The notes below the pieces were generated by a model, which saw only the letters and a list, made by a program, of their open reading frames with translations, was not told where the DNA came from and made no database searches. Of a stretch of DNA of 64,000 nucleotides, positions 45,950 to 56,080 are shown piece after piece (position 1 is the first letter of the stretch; every line of letters begins with the position of its first letter). The stretch is from the NCBI GenBank assembly GCA_008828725.1, contig MEHQ01002830.1, positions 281,384-345,383 of the forward strand, read 5' to 3'. Position numbers and translations under genes: made by a program. This DNA is from Saccharina japonica (taxonomy: Eukaryota; Sar; Phaeophyceae; Laminariales; Laminariaceae).

Positions 45950-48900
45950 TGAGAGCATCATCAGCGCTAGAGGAGTCAAAACAGCTTTGCTGAGGTGGCT
46001 AGGCTGCTGCTGGGTGGTGTGACCGCGTGTCATGAAGGATGGAGAGAGCTTTAAAAGATTTTCGATCGCGAAATATACCCTACGAATCCCGTCTAAACAT
46101 TCGAGCTTTTCGACGGGATGCGTGGATCGGATTGCTCGATCGAAAAAGCTGGAATCGAAACGGCTAGTTTTCAACAGTACAAGAACACCCAATCTCGCCT
46201 CCGATCAGAAACCGGCTTTTTCGACCCACTTATTCGACTGCGTAAGCACTAGCCTAGTTTGCAGAAAATTACAGAAATAGTCAGTGATAGTCGGTAATAG
46301 TCAGCAATGGGCAGTGAAAAGTACTGCCGCCACATAATGCCACCTCTATCGTATAGAGCCCGTCGAGTCAGAAACGTTGAACCGCACATGAAAGTGCGCG
46401 GTGCACCGGCTAGGCTGTACAAGGGCAGGTGAAGTCAGCATCTCGACAATGACAACGTCGCCAAAACATCACGCACCGTCTTCTTGGTGATCCCACGTGA
46501 ACCGGGGTTCCTCTGGTCGTCGGACTCCGTGGTAGTATGCTTGGGTGGACATAGATGATAGCAAGGGGCAAAGAGGGGCGGTTGCAGCAGGAATGGTTAC
46601 ACAGGTAAGAACATTGTTTCGCGCGGTGCGCTTTCAGTTGTTTCCCTGCGGAGTCTTGGTCCTCGCATGGGTAAGGGGGAGTGTCGTACTCAACGTTTCC
46701 GGGTGGTGTCGAGGTATTAGCATGGGTCGGGGAAGGGGTGTCATATGAAGCGGACAGGGGTGTTGACCGTATTAATTGAAAAAATGCAGCAAGTAAAACA
46801 TACGAAAAATACACAAAAAAAACGCGGCCTAAACCATAATACCACAACGCAGAAGCAGAGCCCGGCAGCTTTGTCGCGCTGGACCACAAAGCTCGTCCCA
46901 AGTGCACTAACATATTTGACGCAAACCGGGCTCCCAATTTACTGCCGCTGTTCATACGGCAGGTGTGGTGAACTATATATATCTGCAGTGGGATGGGCGA
47001 TACCCCTATAATTGTTTCGATATAGTACACGGCAAAACAATCTGTATGTATAGGTAACAAATGGACATTTTCCCGGAATACTTTCACTTTTCATCTCCGG
47101 CCGCGGGTATTTTCTCGCGCTATCGGCCGCGGGGCTCCCAGCGGGGCCGCGTGTACACCACGGTGCAAATGCGGGTCCCGGCCGAGGCCCGTGGTTCAAA
47201 GTCGCGAATTCTGGCAAATAACTCAGGGGAGACGTTCTGACTTGACACCGCCTCGCAACTTCTCTGGAAAACCTGTCGTACGGCTGTTTTTTCATCCGTA
47301 TGAACTTTGAAGGTTCGCTTTCGACCCACCGTATGAACGCAACACACAAAGCACGCACCACGCACGAGAAAACAAGGACCACAACGACATCGAACGGGGC
47401 ACACATCAAGCGTCGTGCAGCAGTAGTTGATACCATGTTGCATGCGTATGCTCTGTCTGGGCTGCGTAAAGCAGTAGTAGCAGTTGTAGGAGACGCTTGA
47501 AATTTACAGGCGCAGTTTGCGTAAATTAATAATTTGGTTCTAATATTTTGTAATCTACGTAGAGTACACATACACAGATCTACGAGTACGAACGATAGGC
47601 CGACCTACATACGTACGAATACGAGTATTTTGGTACAGTAGCACTACTGCTGTACTTTACGGGTACATGTCTCTAGTCTTGACTACAAACTACAGAGCAG
47701 CCAAGGCGCCGTTTATCGAACAGCACAGCAGTACAGCAGAAGAAGCTGCCGTCGCTACTACTTTTTCCTTTAAACCATACAGCAGTCTATGCCACTGGTT
47801 TGCTCCAAAAAATAAACTATGAAGCATGTCCGATCTATTTTCACCTTGCAACACCCCCTGGATTTCAAGTGACCAACATCCTGAAGCGGAACCTTGTAAC
47901 GTGTACATTTTACGATACAAACCTAGCAATGGTAACGGGAGCAGTGGTAGAGCTTGCAGTCGTTTGACCGGCGAGCATCCACGACCATTGAGGAAAGACC
48001 CAGTACTTTCAGAATCAATCTCCACACCCATCTGGACCACGGGTGTTTACATGAGGGTTGCAAAATGCCCATCTTTCTTCGAAGCCTTTTTCGGGTGTGG
48101 GGTGGATGTCCTCAAGTGGGTAGCCTCTAAAGAGATATGGTCGAACCCTACCGTGGCAGAGGTAGTGGCGGTAGGGAGGTCAGGCCGTCCACTTGTTTCT
48201 CGTGAAAAAACACCACTAAGAACGTGAAATCAGTACGACCTGGAATACATGTAATATCCCGTATAAACTTCAATCCAATATTGGTGGAAAATACTTGCTG
48301 TGTGGTGGTACGACGGGCACACAATAGGACGCAACCAAGCGTGACAACGGTGGGTGGGTTGCAGGGTACTCTGAGACGTCGAGTACTGAAGCCCCGGTCG
48401 TGTTGGAACCCGATGTGATGTTATGCGTTGATACCAGGTATGACAGCAGAAAAATAATGTATCCGTGATATTATGTGTGATATAATATACCACATATGGT
48501 ATTCATGATGCTGTAGAACATATCACGACGCAATGTATACCATGTGGATTGGATGCTTGAAAACCAACTTGTCCAGAGTATTACCTATCACACGATATTC
48601 TTCATACATAGTATCACGCCACATGGTGTAATATTGGTACTGGTGCATCCACAAAATCGCCACATTTTATTTCTCGGTATCGATGTTGATTATCGCAAAA
48701 TATATCATATACTATACCAACATTCATGACATGTAGGCAATGTACCTCTAGCGGCACACGCGGTCAGTGTTGAAATACCCCGAACACCGGGAGGTTAACA
48801 GCAACCGGTATCCAAGCTTATTTTACCGGCGGCATATCACGATCCGCCACGATGGTCACCTGACGGAAGAACACATCGTCGCCGACAGGTACCCAATCCC

Positions 48901-51900
48901 CCTTCGGGGGAGTGATGTTGACGCTGTACGCCCTGAGCTGCTCCGCCGTTCCTCCGTATACCTAAAACAAAATAAAAGGGTTCAAGCGCCACCGCGTTCG
49001 GTTGGCATACTCAATAACCATGTTGGTACAGTATTGGCGCCTCCGTAAGTTCCGGTATGCGCCAGCCAACAATACCGACACTACAGAGGCAAACGGTACT
49101 ACTCCGGGTACTGCCACACTAGCAAAGCGACTTCACACACAATTTTTCGGGCAGCCGGCACTCTCCAACTGGCCCTATAGAGGGACCACTGACTGACGGG
49201 GATCTTCGACTGAGGAACTGCTGCATGCTTTTTTGTTACCCCGGTGGACAAACGCCTATACGAAGTACGAGGTGTACACATATTTGTGATACGCCTTGCA
49301 ATATGTTGAGTGTTTATCCAGTTGGCGCGTACACTCTTCCTTGAACTAGTTATTTGGGGTGATATATACGTAGAGGTCATCGTGTGGGGGGAAAAAATAA
49401 GCTTCACCCACTCCCCCAAGACTGGCGGTCGAGTAGATACTTTGTGCGGGGTGGAGAACCTTTGCTCCGCACAAGGGGAATGCTCATATCACGTAGTGTG
49501 TATATGGTAAGGCACCCGCGAGGCAGTTACATAGTGCTCCCATTGATGTCTCAGGAAGTGGGCACACCAGACATTAAATTCACTCATTGAAGCTGTCATA
49601 CATATATATATCTGCCGGACAAGCGGTTCGTAGTAGGATGCAGCTCACCCGTCATGCGACTCGCCTAACACCTCACGGCGCTTCGCGCTTGGTGCTAGCA
49701 ATGTCTGCCTGGTCGGTGAAAACCCGACATGCTCCGCCCCGGCATTGTAGGGATGCGAGGGTCTACGGTCATACGACTACGGCCACGTATGAAAATGAAG
49801 TACCCACACCCCCCACCCCCCTTCCTCGACCGTATTATCTCTTTAAGTGCCGAGCCTCCTAAACATCAGAGGGTTCCCCCTGACGTAGCAAGAGCAGCGT
49901 CTGCAGCTCTGTCGCAGCATACACCCCCACTCACTTTCTTCGGGCGGTGGGTGGCTTCATTCTTATCCAACGTCGCCTTTTCCTTAACCGCCGACAGGAG
50001 CACTTGGGCCTGGGAGTAACGCAGGTCCAGCTCCTGCAACGAAACAGCAGCAGGGAGTTTCCGATTCAAAGCGGTGGTGTGCCATATCCATATTGCCTGC
50101 TTCCTGAGAGAAGCCGCATTATTTGCCTTAAGTAGCAGGGTGGTCACCGCCTTAGTGGTGGGTTTCAGCCTTAAGTAGCAGGGCGGGCATCGCCTTTGTA
50201 ATGGGTTCTAGTCTCGCCAAGACCACGGTGTTTCCCGCCCTCTACCGAAATACTGCAATTGTTGGACCGCCCTTCGGTATCGGGATGACGTAACCTTTCC
50301 CTGCCCCCTGTCGCCCGGGGCCGTCTCCCGAAGTTGAGTGAAGCTGCGGAGAGACGATTGCTGCCTTATTGGTAGCATGTTTCACCCTAATTAATTTCGT
50401 GACTGACCAAGTGTCTCGGCTTAGAAATCACGCGGTACTCCATATGTGTTGCACAATTGCTATCCGTCGTACATTCAGGCGATGGGGCATATTTTTCGGG
50501 CTAAGCCTACGTTCTATAATTCAAAGTCAGGTTTGGATGAGGTATGAAGCTCCTCAGGCCGGGAGCCTCTACACAACAAGGTACTACCCTTGTGGCAGCA
50601 AGCGTCGGGATATGCTGTGAATCGCATTCCGCGACAATTCCGTGGTCAGCTGGAGTCGTTGGCTCGAGCCCCCCCAGCTTAAATCAAACCTATTCGCAGC
50701 GAAGGGCTTGTGTGATTTCGGCGTGATAAGCTGTGGCACCAAAGCGCGGATTCAATTGGCGATAGATAGCCCTGAGCTATTTCGCAACGGCACTCTCTAG
50801 TTTAGTCCGTACCGCACACCGTAGGTAAGGCATCCCGAAACAACAAACTCTCTCTCTCTCTCCTATGTTCCTACCGAGGTCGCCCCCCGAAAAGGACATT
50901 GTAGAACACGCAACCTATCTGAACTGGAAACCCCTCTCCGCCGGCGGCGGGTCCTACCCATCCCGCCCACCTGTCCCATGTACAGCAGGATGGCCCTGTG
51001 AAGGATGTTGTTTCGCTGGCACTCGTCCGTCCCGTCGTCAAGGCTCCCGAAGTGCGTCATGACGTGCTGCGATTACGATGATAAACATAATTTGCGAAGA
51101 CCAACAAGAGCCGTAGACGTTGGAACAAGACCCAGAGACGTTAAGTATGCGTGTAACGCGGGGCAGGGGTGGGGGTACACATGCTATCCATGGTCGTAGT
51201 CGTATAGCCACGAACGCTCGCACCCCTAAATGTAATGCTGGGACTGAGCACGTCGGGTTTGCATCGACCAGGAAGTCATTGTTTGCAACAAGCGCGAAGC
51301 GCCGTGAGATGTTCGGCGAGTTTCCTAAAAGGAGAGAGCTGGACGGGAGGGGGGGGGTGTAAATATTGAGAACTGCACCAACGCCTTTGGGGGCAGTATT
51401 ATTGGCATACGGGTAGGATACATGTATTTAGTAGTGGAAGAGCGACAGCAAATGGCGTTAGTTAGTCGGGCCTTCGTATCGCTGTTCTTCCGGTTGGCAC
51501 GCGCGCGTGCACTCCCAGGTACGAACACCCGACCAGACTAACTACTATTTGTCAACGCCTCTAGGGGGCAAGGTGCAGCAACAAAAAATATCGAGACGTG
51601 CCTACAGCTGTAACTTCAGCTTCAAAAATACGGTTTTATTTATGCTTCGTTCACAGTAGTACAAAACGTTTCAACTGCTTCAGTCGTAAGTGCTACAGTA
51701 GGCATGTAACGAGCAAAAACGGTGCTGGTGAGCAAGATATCCCAACGCTGTTATTGCTGTGTTTCGGCAATGTGGTGAATCTCGGGTCATTGGCTCCACA
51801 CAGGACACAGTAGCCATCAAATACGCGGATTATGAACAACCAAAACCCTAACAATACGCACACAAACGCCCCTGTTCCAATTACGGAAACCCCATGCGAC

Positions 51901-52096
51901 TCGCCTTCTCGTACTCGACCGTTCGCACGAACTTGGGCCTCCATCCCCACCGCGCCCAGTTCGTGAAGAAGTGGAAAATTCTCGGATGTATCCTGCGCCA
52001 CTCCATGGCAACGCCGCTGATGATCATCGGAACCGCCGCGGCGAAAAGCATATCCAGCATGAGCTCGCTGCTGCCCCTGGATCTGATGGCCCGCAT
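32996..52096 (-). CDS. BCS1-like mitochondrial AAA ATPase, 11 exons
   Basis: Join on the minus strand: 52,096-51,885; 51,043-50,971; 50,033-49,935; 48,961-48,860; 44,749-44,484; 43,904-43,801; 43,007-42,856; 39,863-39,744; 38,411-37,881; 34,804-34,665; 33,233-32,996. Phases agree at all junctions; only the exon 1/2 border is poorly determined. The product is about 678 residues. An N-terminal hydrophobic segment (about residues 11-30) and a BCS1-type N domain precede the AAA module: Walker A 'GPPGTGKSS' (about 303), Walker B '[10 protein letters not shown]' (about 363), sensor 1 'MTTN' (about 572) and 'RPGRVD' (about 586). Family knowledge: BCS1 proteins are mitochondrial inner-membrane ATPases, best known for translocating the Rieske protein; stramenopiles and plants have many BCS1-like paralogues of other or unknown roles. 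A 177-residue low-complexity exon splits the core. The true start could lie in an exon further upstream. Confidence 0.9.
33234..34664 (-). other. BCS1-like intron 10 (1.4 kb)
   Basis: Contains a diverged family 1 MITE remnant at about 34,200-34,365 ('attgagctcctcatgcgaggagc') and otherwise no recognised feature. Confidence 0.5.
34665..34804 (-). CDS. BCS1-like exon 10: sensor 1 and arginine-finger region
   Basis: Acceptor 'aatgccacag|GGC', donor ATGAA|GTGAGC in phase 2. Encodes '[20 protein letters not shown]' then [20 protein letters not shown]. The sensor Asn and the RPGR arginines of the second region of homology are intact. Confidence 0.95.
35105..35466 (+). repeat. Minisatellite of about 19-20 bp units
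   Basis: Roughly 18 imperfect copies of a unit close to 'tatcacccgtgtgttatct', with internal 'tatcacc' at regular spacing. There are no unique spacers between identical repeats, so it is not a CRISPR array. It lies within BCS1-like intron 9. Confidence 0.9.
35589..35848. mobile_element. MITE family 1, diverged copy
   Basis: Begins 'GACGCATGCTACGGTAG' and ends near 'cctatcgtagcacgac'. The interior keeps 'aggagctccatacct' and 'aaagagcccccccccc' at the expected places. Confidence 0.7.
35935..36183. mobile_element. MITE family 1, copy
   Basis: 249 bases, 'GACGCAGGCTAGGATAGAGG' to 'CTCTACCGTAGCACGCATC', very similar inside to the 37.2 kb copy ('gattttggaggaaaataa', 'gaatttgggttaaggagcc'). Flanks TGTT and GTTT do not match exactly. 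Confidence 0.85.
37226..37478. mobile_element. MITE family 1, intact copy with 4-bp target duplication
   Basis: 253 bases from 'GACGCATGCTACGATAGGGG' to 'CCTCTACCGTAGCACGCATC', flanked by perfect TTTT (37,222-37,225 and 37,479-37,482). Orientation is opposite to the 12.8 kb copy ('ttgggttgaggagctcgatc' inside). Confidence 0.9.
37881..38411 (-). CDS. BCS1-like exon 9: low-complexity insertion in the AAA core
   Basis: Acceptor 'cccttgtag|CCA', donor CTCGCG|GTGAGA, exactly 177 codons in phase 0. Composition is Ala, Thr, Pro and Gln in the first half. A near-pure Asn run ('[13 protein letters not shown]'), encoded by a GTT/TTG repeat on the plus strand, follows, then a Lys/Glu helix ('[14 protein letters not shown]') and finally 'TDKLDLA', which rejoins the conserved core. 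BCS1 proteins normally have a short variable loop at this point. Confidence 0.85.
39744..39863 (-). CDS. BCS1-like exon 8: Walker B
   Basis: Acceptor 'gtcgagcag|GAC', exactly 40 codons to the donor ATC|GTGCGC, phase 0. Encodes '[20 protein letters not shown]' and '[11 protein letters not shown]'. The Glu-Asp order at the end of Walker B is typical of BCS1 proteins. Confidence 0.92.
39864..42855 (-). other. BCS1-like intron 7 (3.0 kb)
   Basis: Contains the palindromic MITE at 40,205-40,305 and an unrecognised minus frame (41,979-42,383) reading '[20 protein letters not shown]' and '[15 protein letters not shown]', which looks protein-like. A plus frame at 42,557-42,742 is also open, without a domain. 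These could be remnants of inserted elements. Confidence 0.45.
40205..40305 (+). mobile_element. MITE family 2, palindromic, copy iii
   Basis: Left 'gagaccatagtaaataga', core 'aaatatataggcttttgtgt', right 'gtaggtcctatttacta', same orientation as copy i. It sits in BCS1-like intron 7, about 340 bases downstream (on the plus strand) of exon 8. Confidence 0.8.
42856..43007 (-). CDS. BCS1-like exon 7: Walker A
   Basis: Acceptor 'catgcctag|GG', donor AACCAG|GTGCAG. Encodes '[20 protein letters not shown]' followed by [10 protein letters not shown] and '[14 protein letters not shown]'. The P-loop lysine and serine are intact. Confidence 0.95.
43336..43420 (+). repeat. Imperfect CTG/CCG trinucleotide run in BCS1-like intron 6
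   Basis: About 28 units of ctg, ccg, ttg or cta. It opens spurious Leu-rich and Ala/Ser-rich frames on the two strands. Confidence 0.85.
43801..43904 (-). CDS. BCS1-like exon 6
   Basis: Acceptor 'ccgtcacag|A', donor ACCG|GTCAGC. Encodes '[20 protein letters not shown]' and '[14 protein letters not shown]', the strongly conserved stretch immediately before Walker A in BCS1-like proteins. Confidence 0.9.
44341..44372 (+). repeat. (CAG)n microsatellite in BCS1-like intron 5
   Basis: About eight consecutive cag units with one tag interruption. Confidence 0.85.
44484..44749 (-). CDS. BCS1-like exon 5
   Basis: Acceptor 'ccgcctcag|GTG', donor CAAAG|GTGGGT in phase 2. Encodes '[20 protein letters not shown]' and '[11 protein letters not shown]', then a Gly-rich linker (about '[13 protein letters not shown]') before the AAA module, the usual place for a variable linker. 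Confidence 0.85.
44750..48859 (-). other. BCS1-like intron 4 (4.1 kb)
   Basis: Holds an (CAG)11 run (45,916-45,948), a family 1 MITE fragment near 45,468-45,660, and a minus-strand stretch at about 47,120-47,330 that reads '[19 protein letters not shown]' and '[19 protein letters not shown]', protein-like but unrecognised. Two long minus frames (46,410-47,087 and 46,939-47,571) have no known domain. A degenerate AT-rich palindromic zone lies near 48,430-48,630. Confidence 0.45.
45916..45948 (+). repeat. (CAG)11 microsatellite in BCS1-like intron 4
   Basis: Eleven uninterrupted CAG units, the longest pure trinucleotide run in the window. Confidence 0.95.
48860..48961 (-). CDS. BCS1-like exon 4
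   Basis: Acceptor 'gttttag|GTA', donor CGTCAG|GTGACC, exactly 34 codons in phase 0. Encodes '[20 protein letters not shown]', part of the BCS1-type N domain. The frame closes shortly after the donor. Confidence 0.8.
49935..50033 (-). CDS. BCS1-like exon 3
   Basis: Good acceptor 'gtttcgttgcag|GAG' and donor AAGAAA|GTGAGT, exactly 33 codons in phase 0. Encodes '[18 protein letters not shown]', a charged helical piece. Confidence 0.75.
50375..50611. mobile_element. MITE family 1, diverged copy in BCS1-like intron 2
   Basis: Ends 'ttgtggcagcaagcgtc' and contains 'gatgaggtatgaagctcctcaggccgggagc', which matches the 'gaggtatgacgctccttaagtgaggagc' section of the intact copy at 12.8 kb. The left end is not clear. 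Confidence 0.5.
50971..51066 (-). CDS. BCS1-like exon 2
   Basis: Encodes '[19 protein letters not shown]', matching the NN-x-L-x-x-A-I helix of BCS1-like N domains, and ends CAG|GTGGGC in phase 0. The best-looking acceptor ('atcgcag|C', exon start 51,066) does not match the phase of exon 1; the weaker 'gggag|C' (start 51,043) does. Only this junction is unsettled. Confidence 0.7.
51885..52096 (-). CDS. BCS1-like exon 1: membrane anchor and start of N domain
   Basis: Contains the hydrophobic '[16 protein letters not shown]' and the conserved '[15 protein letters not shown]' (BCS1-like proteins have R-T-[IV]-E-Y here). The ATG at 52,096 follows an acceptor-like 'ccgacag', so this may be an internal exon instead of the first. 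The donor (TTTCC|GTAATT) is weak. Confidence 0.65.
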
Positions 52097-53261
52097 CTGT
52101 CGGGCAGTGCATTAAATAGCGTACGCCAAACATAGACACAGGTAGTAGCAGTGTTCCTTAAATAAACCCGGTTGGATAGTGCCGGTTGCCTGCTATAGTG
52201 CCTGTGAAAACGCATGCCACACATGGGACTCAACAAGACGGTAGTGTGCGGAAAAGTGCCGGTTGCCGCTATAGTGCCGTTGACGTTGGACGGCGCACAT
52301 CGGAAATACACTACAGAGGGGCCACTACTGTATCGTACACCACGCCGCAGCGGCAGGGGAAAAATCAGAATGTCCCAAGTGTCCACGTGACACGTGCTGA
52401 ATGTCCACAGTAAGGGCCATTCTTATCGAGCATCGTTTTCCCAAAAATTCCAACAGTGTTTCCCAAGAAAAACAGGAAAAACAGGAAAATTACTTAAGGT
52501 TTGGAAATTCAACAGAGGGCAAAATGTTTGGAAGGCTTCGCATTCCAATATTCGCAGAAAATAAATGGTCATAAATGGAAATACTGAATATTGCGAGGAA
52601 CAAAGTTTGGAAAGTTTGGTAATTCATGGCGCTCCGATAACCCCACGCTAACATTAGTACATACTCGAGTCAACTCCCAACCCAATTACTGGCGACATCG
52701 AACTCTTGCCGCCAGCCGGCAACCAACCATTCCGACAATTTATGATAACACGAAAAAGACATACAAGGAAACCACCTCATGACCTACGTGCCACGTGCAT
52801 ATAGACGTACACACGTGAAAACTTGCATGGACGAATAGAACACGTACATTTAAAAAGAAACAATGAACTTAAATGACCACACGGATAATAACTTCCTCTC
52901 TCCAAAATCGTTCAGATTGCGCGCAACTTCCGAGCAGATGCAGCACCACATTAATTTAGTTATTGATTCCACATAAATATGCATTCGGACGCGCCTTAGA
53001 CTCCTCCTCCTCCGAATAAGGGGGTAACGCGTATACTATGTTGATACAAATCAACACCCCTTGCATCAAAACAAAACGCCACTGTGGCTAACCCCCTCCG
53101 CAACTTGCGCCATCTACGACACCCGGTCGAACCATCAGGAAAAAAAACCCGGGTACGTCTAACATGCAGCTACAAAGCCACGCAACGTTACAGCGACCAT
53201 TTAAATTCCCCTCCACTAACTCCCCCAAAAGCACGGTTGGGTGGGTGGGAACTAAACGCTA
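52097..53261. other. Upstream of the BCS1-like gene, nothing recognised
   Basis: Expected to hold the promoter, and possibly a further 5' exon, of the BCS1-like gene. A local direct repeat 'gtgccggttgcc.gctatagtgcc' occurs at about 52,180-52,203 and 52,256-52,280. No convincing TATA or initiator could be singled out. Confidence 0.4.
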
Positions 53262-53490
53262 CCGGTATTCTATATCAAACCTTGGACCTGCAGCCCTGCC
53301 TCTGCTGCACTGCCCTATCACGTACAGCTCACAACTCCGCACTGGACCAGGCGTGTACCAAGGGCTACGATTCATACTACAGTGTATCGCTACATTCATT
53401 TCATGGGCCAAAGATCTTACGTGCGTACAAAACACACAATCTCTCATTCTTCCGAGAATATTCTGCACGCTGAAACTTTCCGGACAACAT
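53262..53490 (+). repeat. Dispersed repeat, inverted partner of 15,690-15,935
   Basis: Starts near 'ctatatcaaaccttggacct' and ends near 'gagaatattctgcacgctga', matching the reverse complement of the 15.7 kb copy with many substitutions. Plus frames of 129-140 codons overlap it, without a recognised domain. Confidence 0.6.
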
Positions 53491-54199
53491 ACAATGACGG
53501 GATGTTTATGTTGCATCCCCGCTTTGTTGCGCCTTTGGAAAGTTGCCTCAGCGACGAGTCAAAGTCCGTTGAAACCCGGGCTCTAATTATCCGATTGCAG
53601 TTTGTTTCGACTATTACTGTTGAATTTCCCAACTACAGTATAATGCCGAAACAATAATGATACTCGTAGATAATGCCTCATTGCCAGCCCCCCCTTTGCA
53701 GAATATGATATCGCTCGATTGCGGAAGGCGCTTGTAGTTGGATTCTACTTTCCCCGGCCCTAACGCTTACCCCGACGTTCTTAGATTGTTCTTGGGAAAA
53801 CCGGAATGGCATAATATATGTTTTACTTGATGCATACATATATACTGATGAGGACATCCTAGTGCTGTACCAGTAGGAGAGACGTACGCACTGCAATATT
53901 ATGGTATGTCGTAAAATACTACGACGGTAGGTGCGGAGGTCTTATGAATATGAACACTACTACTGTGAATATAATCACACCCTGTGGACAATTTCTATTT
54001 CAAAAGTATATTGTGCCTATGCTTGTTTTGGGTGTTGCCTATTACTTATAATACAAGTACGTCAGCTGTGAGTTCAACCGATTGAATAGTAGATACTCAA
54101 CTTTGGGAGCTGCGTAGAATGTTTGTTCTATTTGTTATTTGTAGTGTTCGTGTGGCATTCGTGATGTACTAGGAACCGTGGTAGTTACTACTCGATTTT
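53491..54199. other. Intergenic, nothing recognised
   Basis: AT-rich, short frames only. Confidence 0.4.
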
Positions 54200-56080
54200 A
54201 GAATAAGCTGTACAACCAAATAATTCGATTGAAGTATATTCATTTGAATTGTCCGAGTAATTCATTTTGGATGCTGTCTAATAATTGGAATGGTCCAGAC
54301 AAATGATTTGTGTGCTGTCAATTAATTGGAATTGCCTGGGCAATTATTTGGACAATTCATGTTGCAAAAGTCTAGTGTGGCTACAATTGATTTTTTATGA
54401 TGTCTACTAATTGGATTTGCCCAACCTAATGCTTTCGATTGAAGTAAACGACGTGGAATTGTCCCGGCCACTCGTTTTGGATGCTGTCTCGTACCTTCTA
54501 TCTGAACGTTTGCCTCCACTTGAGTGTGGGTGCTATCTATTGGCAATTGATTTCGGATGCTATCCATCAAATGCAAGTGTCCAACTACTAGTAAATAATT
54601 TCGAGTGATGTTTATTAATTGGAATTGTCCCGTCCATTTTTTCCGAGTGAGATATATCATTAGTCAGAATTGTCCAGCCATTTGTTTTTGAGAGCTCTCT
54701 ATCAATCGAAATTGTCCAACTAAATTAATTCGGGAACGGTCTACGAATTGGAAGTGTCGAGGTCAGAAACAAATTGATCGAACACCAACAACTGGATGAT
54801 CAGGAAAAAGCCTATTGACCCAACCGAGCTTTTTTGGGAAGGCCAGGACAGAAACCCATGGATCAAACAACCCTTAGCATTGATAAGCAATACCATAAAT
54901 ATATTGTTGAAACAATTGTAATTGGAAGGTCAGAACAGAAAGGTTTGATGAAACCGTTTCAATTATTAGACAAGACCAGAAAAAAATCTGAAACAATAGC
55001 AAGTGGAAGGTCAGGACCCAAAAACCTATTGGCCGAACCATTCCTAGTAGGTGCATCACGAAAAACAATATCTCGACCAATTCCATTTACATGGACTCCC
55101 GGAGAAGATCTCCTGTAAAAGCTACACTGTAGTCCATTGTGGGTAGGTGCCATATCCTATTGAAGACGTAGTACAGTGTTGGAGTCTCCGGAGCGAAACG
55201 GTTGAAGGAGACAATTCCAGTTAAATTACAGAGCTATAAAACAATTGCCTAAGCAGTTTCAATTAGTAGACGTACTACGTACAACATGTTTGTGTCTTTG
55301 CAATACCAATTACAATAATATGTTAGGAATCAATTGCCCGCCTCACTTCAAGTAATGGACTTTTCGGTGGGTCTATTCTAGGCGCCAAAGTCTATTGCGA
55401 TGTCTATTGCCCAAGACTTAAGCAGAAAGGGGATGTCAAATCTCTTTCTGATTGAATAATCCGCCGCCAAATGTTTTGTCTGAGATATTTAAAGTAAGGG
55501 CATCCTCCGAAATAGTATGTTTGGGCAATTCCAATTGATAGTCTGCCTCATAAATCAATTGGCACGGCAATTCCAATCGATGGACAGCCTCATGAATCGT
55601 TTGCGTTGGCAAAATCAAGAAATAACATCCTCATGCATACATTGGTGTTTCAAATTTCAATTACATCGTCCGGAATCAATTGACCGGTAACATAATATTG
55701 TCTTTTAAATGGAAGTGCGTGACTGATTTTCTGTACAAATTATTTCGAAACCTGTCACGTAATTTAAATTGGCAGGACAATTATTTGGAAATATGCCTAT
55801 TCAAAGTAATTGCCCGCGCAATTGGTATAGGAGGATGTCAATTACATGGAATTGCCAGCACAATTGGTTCAGAAGGATGTCTATTGAACGGAATTGCCAG
55901 GACAACTGATTTAAAAGGATGTCTATTGAACGGAATTGCGCAATTTATTTTGAACGATGTCAATTAATTGGAATATCCAGACCAGTTAATATATAATGGT
56001 GCCATATAAATGGAATTGACAGCCCACTTGATTTAGAAGGATGCCAATTAAATAAAATTGCCGGAGCAATTGTCACCGAC
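54200..56080. repeat. Diverged minisatellite, about 1.9 kb, AATTGGAATTG-type units
   Basis: Units of roughly 55-60 bases, close to 'ggatgtctattaattggaattgccaggacaattgattta', recur irregularly through the region, best preserved at 54,280-54,620 and 55,790-56,070. A less regular part (54,780-55,130) has 'ggtcaggaca.aaa..tattga' instead. Further scattered units occur at 59,480-59,640. Short frames arising from it are not taken as genes. Confidence 0.75.

Noticed and set aside
46410..47571. Two overlapping minus frames of 210-225 codons in BCS1-like intron 4
   Set aside because: Composition and lack of any motif suggest chance openness of GC-rich sequence. Only the sub-stretch near 47.2 kb was kept as a weak finding.
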